This document shows, piece after piece, positions 26,829-33,637 of a stretch of 35,594 nucleotides of DNA. Every line of letters starts with the position of its first letter. The first letter of the stretch is position 1. The DNA lies in the NCBI GenBank assembly GCA_029779435.1, contig JAKPAM010000101.1, positions 1 to 35,594 of the forward strand. The letters run 5' to 3'. This stretch comes from Pseudomonadota bacterium. GTDB lineage: Bacteria > Pseudomonadota > Gammaproteobacteria > Burkholderiales > Burkholderiaceae_E. The notes beneath the pieces were generated by a model. That model was not told where the DNA came from. It made no database searches and was given only the letters and a program-made list of their open reading frames with translations. A program made the translations under genes and the position numbers.

Positions 26829-27580
26829 CCACCCGCCGGCTCGCCCTGCCGATCGGGATCGCCGCCCTGGCCGGCGCGTGCCTGCTCGGCCTGCAACTCG
26901 GCCAGTCCGCGGGGTGGGTCCAGCACGGTGCCCGCCCGCCATGGCTGCCGGTCTTGCGCTGGGGAGCGCTGTTCGTCCTCAGTTGGACCCTGATGACCGG
27001 GGTGATGATGGTGCCCACCGCCCTGCCCTTTCTGCGAGCGGCGGAGCGCCTCGCCGGCGGAATCGCGATTGTCGGCACCGGCGTCGGCTTCACCCTCGCC
27101 TGGGCCCTGGTGGGCATGGCGATATGGTCGGCGCTCTGGCTGAGCGCGCCGCTGACCGTCGCAGCGTGGCCGGGCCAGATGGAATTGATCGCCGGCATCA
27201 TGCTGCTGCTGGCGGCGCTCTACCAGCTCAGCCCGCTTGCAAAAACCTGCCAGCAGGCCTGCGCCCAGCCGTTCGGGATCCTGGCCCGGCACTGGCACGG
27301 ACGCTCCACGCTTATCGAGAGCCTGACCGCCGGCCTCGACTACGGCATGCGCTGCGTCGGCTGCTGCGTGCCGATGATCATCCTGATGCTGCTGGTCGGC
27401 ATGTCCGACGTCCTGTGGATCCTGGCCTTGACCGCTGTGATGAGCGTCCTGAAGCACCCGAAGCATGGTGCCCGGCTGCGCCTGCCGATCGCCGCGCTCC
27501 TCGCCAGCGGCGGGATCGCCATCGCGACGGGGATCTGGCGGCTCCCGCTGCATCCGTTGCGGGTTCTGTGCGCGGTTTGA
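26825..27580 (+). CDS. DUF2182 integral membrane protein
   Basis: 251 residues from the ATG at 26825, overlapping the DUF1326 stop by ATGA; an earlier in-frame start at 26756 would overlap far more and adds a charged leader. About six or seven hydrophobic segments are visible. Family marks are WTLMTGVMMVPTALPFL, YQLSPLAKTCQQACAQPFG and YGMRCVGCCVPMIILMLL, with paired cysteines in or beside membrane helices. The family (COG5486) is called a predicted metal-binding membrane protein; no transport activity is proven to my knowledge. It is the last gene of the tyrosinase operon and could move or sense copper for the cytosolic partners (inference). Confidence 0.88.
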   Translation: MTTRRLALPIGIAALAGACLLGLQLGQSAGWVQHGARPPWLPVLRWGALFVLSWTLMTGVMMVPTALPFLRAAERLAGGIAIVGTGVGFTLAWALVGMAIWSALWLSAPLTVAAWPGQMELIAGIMLLLAALYQLSPLAKTCQQACAQPFGILARHWHGRSTLIESLTAGLDYGMRCVGCCVPMIILMLLVGMSDVLWILALTAVMSVLKHPKHGARLRLPIAALLASGGIAIATGIWRLPLHPLRVLCAV

Positions 27581-27615
27581 CAGCAGCAGCCCGCATCGGA
27601 GGCGATAGGTCAAGG

Positions 27616-28062
27616 GCTTGGAACGCTGGTGGTGGCTGCTGCGGTAAGCCGTATCGCGATAAGGTGGATGATGTCGGCTACATCACAGGTGCCGTACGTT
27701 ATCTGCAACAGAAATATGCCGTTGCGCCGGAGCGCACATTTGGCGTAGGCCACTCCAACGGTGCGATCATGATGCAGACGATGTCTTGCTTGACCGACTT
27801 GTTCACGGAGGTTGCCACGCTGGCGGGCACGCTGATGGTCGAGACGCCCTCCTGCCCAGCAGCGCGAAACCATACGATTTACAACTACCACGGCGCGTTG
27901 GACGAAAACCTGCCGATTACCGGCGGCTCCGGTACCAAGGGCGTGACCAACATCCATTTCACCTCACAGGCACGAGCCAAAGCGCTTTTCGATGGGCTCA
28001 CGATAGGAGAACGATTGGCGCGCGATCTCCGCTTGGGTTCTGGAACCGACCCGAATCGTTAG
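27616..28062 (+). pseudogene. Remnant of an LpqC/PHB-depolymerase-type esterase
   Basis: From about 27619 the frame reads WNAGGGCCGKPYRDKVDDVG, then GVGHSNGAIMMQTMSC with the nucleophile serine of the esterase-PHB depolymerase family, and NYHGALDENLPITGG near the acid residue. The usual N-terminal third (signal peptide and first strands) is absent, with no start codon of its own, and the end lacks the catalytic-histidine region. Base composition looks less GC-rich than its neighbours. It is a truncated copy left after the tyrosinase operon. The surrounding 27581-28085 holds no other gene. Confidence 0.75.
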
Positions 28063-28085
28063 CGAGAACAAGCGGGAACTCGCCG

Positions 28086-28952
28086 ATGGCCGAACGAATG
28101 GACGACCGCCTGAGCCGGCTCACCCAGGCCAATGCCCGCGAAATCCTGGCAGCGTTCAAACTCGACCGCCCAAGCCGTTTCACGCTCATCGCGGAACGGT
28201 TGGCGCGCATGCCGGCGCGACGGCTTTCCCGCAAGATGCTGCGCTTCGACGATCTCGTCGGGCGATACGGGCTCGCGGCTGGCGGACGCTACATCCTGGA
28301 CGAGTTCACCGGCAGCATCCGGATCGAAGGCCAGCCGCACGTTCCGCCCTCCGGGCCGATGCTCGCGGTCGCCAATCACCCGGGCGTCGTCGATGCGATG
28401 GCGATCTGGGTCGCGCTCGAACGCCGGCCCGATCTGAAGATCATCGCGGCCGACCGCGATATCCTGCGGCTCATTCCGAACGTCCGCAGCCGGCTTCTGC
28501 TCGTCGGCGAACGGACCGGCGGTCGAACGGCATTGCTGCGCGAAGCGGCGGATCATCTGCGACGAGGCGGTGCGTTGCTGAACTTCCCTGCGGGGACCAT
28601 CGAACCAGACCCTGCGCTGCGGCCCGCGGCTGCACCCGCCAAGTGGACGAGGAGTGCCGATCTGCTTCTGCGGCTGGCACCGGGGACCGTCGTATTGCCG
28701 GTCGCCGTGGGCGGGGTGATCGCCAGGCGGGCTTACGAGCACTGGATCGCCAAGCGCTTTGCCGACCCGAAGGAACGCGAGTGGGCGGCCGCCACCCTCC
28801 AGGTGCTTTGCCGGAGCTTGCGCGACACGCATACCCGCGTGCTGATCGGCGAGCCGATCGCACCGGGACGGCAGGATCGACAGGCGGCGACGCAAGCGGC
28901 GATGGCGTCGTTGCTGACGCGTGTCGCTGGCTCGAAGACGCGAGAACGCTGA
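28086..28952 (+). CDS. PlsC-like 1-acyl-glycerophosphate/lipid acyltransferase
   Basis: 288 residues. The acyltransferase motif H98-x4-D103 lies in ANHPGVVDAMA. A second block, GALLNFPAGTIEPDP, corresponds to the substrate-phosphate-binding motif of the family, and VVLPVAVGG to the later PlsC strand. No long membrane helix is evident, so it is probably membrane-associated. It uses acyl-CoA or acyl-ACP in characterised relatives. The ATG at 28086 gives MAERMDDRLSRLTQ; earlier in-frame codons run through the esterase remnant. Its stop shares a base with the next start (TGATG), so it heads the operon with the pterin-like genes. Confidence 0.85.
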   Translation: MAERMDDRLSRLTQANAREILAAFKLDRPSRFTLIAERLARMPARRLSRKMLRFDDLVGRYGLAAGGRYILDEFTGSIRIEGQPHVPPSGPMLAVANHPGVVDAMAIWVALERRPDLKIIAADRDILRLIPNVRSRLLLVGERTGGRTALLREAADHLRRGGALLNFPAGTIEPDPALRPAAAPAKWTRSADLLLRLAPGTVVLPVAVGGVIARRAYEHWIAKRFADPKEREWAAATLQVLCRSLRDTHTRVLIGEPIAPGRQDRQAATQAAMASLLTRVAGSKTRER

Positions 28953-29932
28953 TGGAACAGGACGATGCCGTCTCGTTGTGGATCGTGGCGCCGGGACGGG
29001 CCGAGCTGCGCCACGAGCGGCTGCGCGCGCCGGCCGCGGGCGAAGTGGTCGTTCAGGCCCGCTACGGCGGCGTGAGCCGCGGGACGGAAGCCCTGGTGTT
29101 CAACGGCCGCGTGCCGCGATCGGAATGGGCGCGCATGCGAGCGCCGTTCCAGCGCGGCGATTTTCCGGGGCCGGTGCAGTACGGCTATCTGAGCGTGGGC
29201 CGTGTCATCGGCGGCGAGCCCGGGTTGTATGGCCGGGATGTCTTCTGCCTGTATCCGCACCAGAGCCGCTACGTCGTGCCGGCCTGCGCCGTGGCGCCGC
29301 TGCCGGCGGGGCTGCCGCCCGCGCGGGCGATATTGGCGGCGAACCTTGAAACGGCGATCAACGCCACGTGGGATGCCGGCCTCTCGGTCGGCGACCGCGT
29401 CAGCGTCGTCGGCGGTGGTTGCGTCGGCTTGCTGGTCGCCTGGCTGGCGTCGCGCATGCCGGGTTGTGACGTCGAACTGGTCGACATCCATCCGGCTCGC
29501 GCCGCGGTGGCGGCGGCGCTCGGCGTGCCGTTCGCGGCGCCGGCCCGCGCACGGGGCGGCGCCGACGTCGTGTTTCATGCCAGCGCCAGCGAAGCCGGGC
29601 TTGCCCGCGCGCTCGAACTGGCGGCCTACGAAGCGATGGTCGTCGAGCTGAGCTGGTACGGCGAAGGCCGGGTACCGGTGGCGCTCGGCGCCGCGTTTCA
29701 TTCGCAGCGGCTGCGCCTGGTGTCATCGCAGGTCGGCCAGTTGCCCGCCGCACACCGCAGCCGCTGGGATCACACGCGCCGCCTGGCGCTGGCGCTGCAA
29801 CTGCTGGCCGCGGCCCCCGAACTCGACGCGCTGATCAACAGCGAAGGGCCGTTCACAGCGTTGCCGGAGCGGCTCGCGGAACTCGCGAACGATCCGGGTG
29901 ACGTCATCCTGCATCGCATCGTCTATGGATAA
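28952..29932 (+). CDS. MDR-superfamily dehydrogenase lacking zinc ligands
   Basis: 326 residues, medium-chain dehydrogenase/reductase. The Rossmann motif is VVGGGCVGLL (about 151-160), followed by VELVDIHPARA. The region that in zinc alcohol dehydrogenases supplies the catalytic cysteine reads YGGVSRGTEALVF (38-50), and the GHE histidine site reads QYGYLSVGRV; both zinc ligands are therefore missing. A similar S-x-GTE motif occurs in BchC-like dehydrogenases. It starts at the last base of the acyltransferase stop and ends 12 bp before the PTPS-like gene, suggesting joint action in one pathway. Substrate unknown. Confidence 0.85.
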   Translation: MEQDDAVSLWIVAPGRAELRHERLRAPAAGEVVVQARYGGVSRGTEALVFNGRVPRSEWARMRAPFQRGDFPGPVQYGYLSVGRVIGGEPGLYGRDVFCLYPHQSRYVVPACAVAPLPAGLPPARAILAANLETAINATWDAGLSVGDRVSVVGGGCVGLLVAWLASRMPGCDVELVDIHPARAAVAAALGVPFAAPARARGGADVVFHASASEAGLARALELAAYEAMVVELSWYGEGRVPVALGAAFHSQRLRLVSSQVGQLPAAHRSRWDHTRRLALALQLLAAAPELDALINSEGPFTALPERLAELANDPGDVILHRIVYG

Positions 29933-29944
29933 GGATCGGACCGC

Positions 29945-30352
29945 ATGTTCACGCTGAGCGTCCGCGATCATCTGATGATCGCCCACAGTTTTCGCGGCGC
30001 CGTCTTTGGCTCCGCGCAACGCCTGCACGGCGCGACCTACGTCATCGACGTCGAGTTCCGGCGCGCCGCGCTCGATCCGGACGGCCTGGTGGTCGACATC
30101 GGGCTGGCAGGCACGGCGCTGAAGGCGATGCTCGGCGAACTGAACTACCGCAATCTCGATGAGGAGCCCGCGTTCGCCGGCCGCAACACGACCACCGAGT
30201 TCCTGGCGCAGGCGCTGCATGCGCGGATGAGCCAGCGCATCCGGGCCGGCCAGCTCGGGCCGCACGCATCGGAACTCGCTTCGCTGCGTGTCGTGCTGCA
30301 CGAATCGCATATCGCGTGGGCGGCCTATGAAGCGCCGCTGGCCGCCGGCTGA
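29945..30352 (+). CDS. Divergent 6-pyruvoyl-tetrahydropterin synthase / QueD homologue
   Basis: 135 residues, T-fold. H14 (MIAHSFRG) and H28 ([13 protein letters not shown]) match two of the three zinc histidines, but the usual HGH is HGA, so the third is alanine. The catalytic cysteine normally just upstream is also absent. Later segments [22 protein letters not shown] and [13 protein letters not shown] follow the family, the last retaining the substrate-binding glutamate and adding a histidine. Canonical members make 6-pyruvoyl- or 6-carboxytetrahydropterin from dihydroneopterin triphosphate. This one probably does a modified reaction. It is 6 bp from the glycosyltransferase start. Confidence 0.85.
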   Translation: MFTLSVRDHLMIAHSFRGAVFGSAQRLHGATYVIDVEFRRAALDPDGLVVDIGLAGTALKAMLGELNYRNLDEEPAFAGRNTTTEFLAQALHARMSQRIRAGQLGPHASELASLRVVLHESHIAWAAYEAPLAAG

Positions 30353-30358
30353 CCGACC

Positions 30359-31534
30359 GTGCCGGCACCGCCCTCGACGCTGCACCTGTTCGTGCCGGGC
30401 TCGCTGGCGACGCCCACCGGCGGCTACGTGTATGACCGGCACATCATCGCGGGTCTGCGCACGCTGGGCTGGCGGGTGGACGTACAGCAACTCGACGACG
30501 GATTTCCATTTCCGTCGGCCGCTGCGCTGGCGGATGCCGACGCACGGCTGGCGGCGCTGCCCGACGATGCGCTGGCGATGATCGATGGATTGGCGTTCGG
30601 CGCGATGCCGGACTGCGCGGTGCGGCACGCGACGCGGCTGCGACTGGTCGCGCTCGTCCATCATCCGCTGGCGCTCGAAACCGGCCTGGCGGCGCAGGCA
30701 GCCCACGCGCTCGAAACCAGCGAGCGTCGTGCGCTGGGCTGTGCGCGGCGCGTGGTCGTCACGGCGCCGCGGACCGCCGCGACGCTGGCCGGCTGGGGTG
30801 TGCCGCCTGAGCGGATCGCTGTCGTCGAGCCCGGCGTCATCGGGTCCGCCGTCGCTAAGCCTCTCGCCGCTGAGCCATCCGTCGCTGAGCCTCTTGTCGC
30901 TAATCCCGTCAGCGTCGATCCCCGTGTCGTCGATCCCCGTACCGTCGATCCCGGTTTCGCCGCACTAGCCGAGCATCCGCCAACTGCCACGCCGCGCTTG
31001 CTGTGCGTCGCGACGCTGACCGAGCGCAAGGGCCACACGCTGCTGTTCGATGCGCTGGCGGCGCTCGCGGCGCTGCCCTGGTCGCTGCGCTGCATCGGCA
31101 GCCGCGACCGCAGCCCGGACACGACCAGATGTCTCGAACAGAAGCTGAAGCAATCCGGTCTCGCTCATCGCATCGTGTTGGCGGGCGACCAGCCGGAAAC
31201 CGAATTGGCCGCCGCCTATGCGGCGGCCGACCTCTTCGTGCTGCCGACGCTCTACGAGGGGTATGGCATGGTCGTCGCCGAAGCGATCGCGCACGGCCTG
31301 CCGGTGATCGCGACCGCGACCGGCGCGATACCGGAACTGGTGCCGGCCGACGCGGGCATCGTCGTCGCGCCTGGTGACGGCCCGGCATTGCGCGCCGCGC
31401 TTGCCGCCGTGCTCGGCGACCGGCAGCGCCTGATCCGATTGACCGAAGGTGCGCGCCGCGCCTCGGCCCGCGCACGCCGTTGGGAGCAGGCGGCGCACGA
31501 GATGGCTGCTCTGCTCGCGCAGATAGCGGCATGA
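30359..31534 (+). CDS. Glycosyltransferase family 4
   Basis: 391 residues, GTG start, GT-B fold. The N-terminal part has TPTGGYVYDRHII (acceptor side). The C-terminal nucleotide-sugar domain has CVATLTERKGHTLLFDAL, FVLPTLYEGYGMVVAEAIAHG with the EX7E pair E300 and E308, and ATGAIPELV. Between the two domains, residues about 165-199 form an unusual proline-rich repeat linker. There is no signal peptide or membrane segment. It should transfer a sugar from a nucleotide donor; with a PTPS homologue, a methyltransferase and a RibD domain alongside, the acceptor may be a pterin- or pyrimidine-type compound (inference). Its stop overlaps the methyltransferase start (ATGA). Confidence 0.88.
   Translation: MPAPPSTLHLFVPGSLATPTGGYVYDRHIIAGLRTLGWRVDVQQLDDGFPFPSAAALADADARLAALPDDALAMIDGLAFGAMPDCAVRHATRLRLVALVHHPLALETGLAAQAAHALETSERRALGCARRVVVTAPRTAATLAGWGVPPERIAVVEPGVIGSAVAKPLAAEPSVAEPLVANPVSVDPRVVDPRTVDPGFAALAEHPPTATPRLLCVATLTERKGHTLLFDALAALAALPWSLRCIGSRDRSPDTTRCLEQKLKQSGLAHRIVLAGDQPETELAAAYAAADLFVLPTLYEGYGMVVAEAIAHGLPVIATATGAIPELVPADAGIVVAPGDGPALRAALAAVLGDRQRLIRLTEGARRASARARRWEQAAHEMAALLAQIAA
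30851..30955 (+). repeat. 15-bp minisatellite encoding a VxxP linker in the glycosyltransferase
   Basis: Seven five-residue units of the type V-[AD]-x-P-x (VAKPL, AAEPS, VAEPL, VANPV, then VDPRV, VDPRT, VDPG) are encoded by 15-bp repeats, the last three sharing GTCGATCCC. They sit between the two Rossmann domains, where length change would be tolerated. Confidence 0.75.
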
Positions 31535-32346
31535 GCGGCTTTTCCGCCGAATGGCTGGCACTGCGGGAGCCGGCCGACATTCGCGCCCGGTCGAGAGCGG
31601 TGACCGGCCTCGCGGCATCACTGACCGCAGCGCGAAGCGGACGCATCATCGACCTGGGCTGCGGCAGCGGTTCGTTGCCGCGCGACTTCGCGCCGCGCCT
31701 GCCCTCGCCGCGCGACTGGCTGCTGGTCGACGATGCGCAGGCCCTGCTTGACGAGGCGGCGCGACGCTGTCGCGATCTGCCCGGGGTCGCGACGCTGGCG
31801 ACGCTGCGCACCGATCTCGCTGCCGACTTGTCCTTCATCGGCGAACGATCGACCGCGCTGGTGACGGCGTCGGCGCTGCTCGACCTGGTCTCGGATGCGT
31901 GGCTGGCGCGCCTGGTCGCCGCCTGTGTCACCGCCCGTGCGCCGCTGATGGCGATGCTGAACGTCGACGGCCGGATCGACATCGATCCTCCGCTGCCGGA
32001 CGATGTGCCGGTCATCACGTGCTTCGGCGCCCATCAGCGCGGCGACAAGGGCTTCGGCCCGGCGCTGGGTCCTACGGCCGCGGCGCGCGCTGTCGAGCGC
32101 TTCCGCGCGGCCGGCTACGGCGTGAAGACGGCGCGCAGCGACTGGTCACTCGGCGCCGAGGATGCCGTGCTGATCGGGCACTTGCTCGACGGTTGGATCG
32201 CCGCAGCGACCGAGATCGCCCCAGCGGATTCGATCCGGTTCGCTCGCTGGTTGACACTGCGGCGCGAACAGCTCGCGGCCGGCCGGCTGTCGGTACGCGT
32301 GGGTCACGAAGACCTGCTGGCCATGCCGCGCCGAGAACAAGTGTGA
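31531..32346 (+). CDS. Class I SAM-dependent methyltransferase
   Basis: 271 residues from the ATG at 31531, overlapping the glycosyltransferase stop by ATGA. Motif I is IIDLGCGSGSLPRD (D41 to G47), followed by WLLVDDAQALLDEAA (motif II acidic end) and LVTASALLDLVSDAWL in the motif IV position. The C-terminal half (FGPALGPTAAARAVERFRAAGYGV) resembles methyltransferases that act on small molecules. The acceptor is not known. It is the last gene of the acyltransferase-MDR-PTPS-GT4 run and converges on the RibD-like gene, with 64 bp between them and no clear terminator. Confidence 0.85.
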   Translation: MSGFSAEWLALREPADIRARSRAVTGLAASLTAARSGRIIDLGCGSGSLPRDFAPRLPSPRDWLLVDDAQALLDEAARRCRDLPGVATLATLRTDLAADLSFIGERSTALVTASALLDLVSDAWLARLVAACVTARAPLMAMLNVDGRIDIDPPLPDDVPVITCFGAHQRGDKGFGPALGPTAAARAVERFRAAGYGVKTARSDWSLGAEDAVLIGHLLDGWIAAATEIAPADSIRFARWLTLRREQLAAGRLSVRVGHEDLLAMPRREQV

Positions 32347-32410
32347 TGCGGCATACGTGGCGCTCAGGCATCGGCGCACGCGCCGAGAAGGCTCGGGGAC
32401 GGAGCTAGGA

Positions 32411-33346
32411 TCAAAGCACGCGCCGCAGCGTCTCGTCGCCGTCAGCGCCCGGTGCCGGCGCCGCGAGTTCACAGTCATGGAGGATATCGGCCCCCATCCT
32501 GAACACCCGCGTCGCCGGTCGCGTGCAGCGGGCCAGGGGCTCGACGCCCGGCAGCCGCAATGCCGGTCGACCGCGTCCGATCAGCAGCGCCGCGACCGCG
32601 ATGTGCAGCCGATCCAGCAGTCCCGCATCGAGAAACGCGGACACCGTGACGCCGCCGCCTTCGACGAAGATGCGGGCGCAGCCTCGGGCCGACAACTGTG
32701 CCAGCAGGTCGGCCAGATCGAAGCGGCCATCGCGCTCGGCCACGACCAGCACCCGTTCACCGGCCTGCCGGCCGGCCGACGGCAGGCAGGCGCGCAGCGT
32801 CGGCGCCGCCCCGTCCGAGAACACCCGCAGCGAATCGTCGAGCCGTCCGCGTGGATCGATGATGACCCGCAGCGGGTTGGCGCCCGAGGCCAGACGCGTG
32901 GTCAGCCGCGGGTCGTCGGTCGCGGCGGTGCCGGCGCCGATGACGACGGCGTCGCACAGTGCGCGCATGCGGTGCAGATGGCGGATGTTCGCCGGTCCGG
33001 TCACGAAGCACGAATCGCCTGCGGCCGTCGCGATGTAGCCGTCCAGGCTCTGGCCGAGGTGGCCGACGACCAAGGGCTGGCGCCGGTGCGCAGCGGCGAT
33101 CGGCAGATAGAGGTCGACGACCGCGGCGCGGGGATCGTCCGCCGGCAGCAGCGATCGCCAGCCCGCGCACGGCTCCCAACCGAGTTCGGCGCGGCCGTCG
33201 GCTGGCCGGGCATCGATGAGCTCACCTTCCTGCCCCAGCCGGACCGTCGCCGGCCGGCCGGCCGCCGCGTAGCGCCCCGCTGCCGCGGCTGCCGCGCGGA
33301 CCAATGCCCAGCCGCTGTCGCGATCGTCGTGATCGTCAGAACGCAT
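32411..33346 (-). CDS. RibD C-terminal reductase-domain protein
   Basis: 311 residues. The start at 33346 has GGTGAGG 6 nt upstream; a GTG at 33358 would add four residues. From about residue 91 it has the riboflavin-pathway reductase fold: VGHLGQSLDGYIAT, FVTGPANIRHLHRMRALCD, VVIGAGTAATDDPRLT, NPLRVIIDP and IFVEGGGVTVSAFL. In riboflavin synthesis this domain reduces the ribosyl group of the aminopyrimidine with NADPH; the deaminase domain of bifunctional RibD is absent. The first 90 residues (arginine/alanine-rich, then WEPCAGWRSLLP) are not recognised. Being convergent with the PTPS cluster, it may serve the same pathway rather than riboflavin supply. Confidence 0.85.
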   Translation of the reverse strand: MRSDDHDDRDSGWALVRAAAAAAGRYAAAGRPATVRLGQEGELIDARPADGRAELGWEPCAGWRSLLPADDPRAAVVDLYLPIAAAHRRQPLVVGHLGQSLDGYIATAAGDSCFVTGPANIRHLHRMRALCDAVVIGAGTAATDDPRLTTRLASGANPLRVIIDPRGRLDDSLRVFSDGAAPTLRACLPSAGRQAGERVLVVAERDGRFDLADLLAQLSARGCARIFVEGGGVTVSAFLDAGLLDRLHIAVAALLIGRGRPALRLPGVEPLARCTRPATRVFRMGADILHDCELAAPAPGADGDETLRRVL

Positions 33347-33417
33347 GTACGACCTCACCCCTGTGCCAACTCACGGATCGGGAATCGACCTGCCGAAGCC
33401 ACGGCACGTCGGCGCGA

Positions 33418-33579
33418 TCATCCCGCTGCCTGCGGCTTTGCCTCCTTGGCATCCGCAACGGAGGGCAGCGCCTCGATCTCACGCAGGGCCGTCCAGGCAT
33501 TCGACGATTTCGCAGGACTCATTCTTGCGACAGCGTACGATATCCGGTTCGCCATATCGGACCGGCCAGGCATCTGCAT
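33418..33579 (-). CDS. Possible small hypothetical protein
   Basis: A 53-codon frame beginning MQMPGRSDMANRISYAVARM and ending ADAKEAKPQAAG lies in the 291-bp gap 33347-33637 between the amidase and RibD-like genes, on the same strand. Its composition (alanine, acidic residues and lysine toward the end) looks more protein-like than the antisense frame. There is no good ribosome site and I recognise no family. It could be a gene fragment. Nothing else is seen in this gap. Confidence 0.2.
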   Translation of the reverse strand: MQMPGRSDMANRISYAVARMSPAKSSNAWTALREIEALPSVADAKEAKPQAAG

Positions 33580-33637
33580 GCCAGGTTCCGAATCCGATCA
33601 GTAGAAGAGGCAGGAGTTTCTGAGGATCATGATCGAT

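Noticed and set aside
26611-27600. Plus-strand open frame crossing the DUF1326 and DUF2182 genes into the esterase remnant
   Set aside because: It is out of frame with both clear genes; only its last part (from about 27616) has family similarity, as a remnant.
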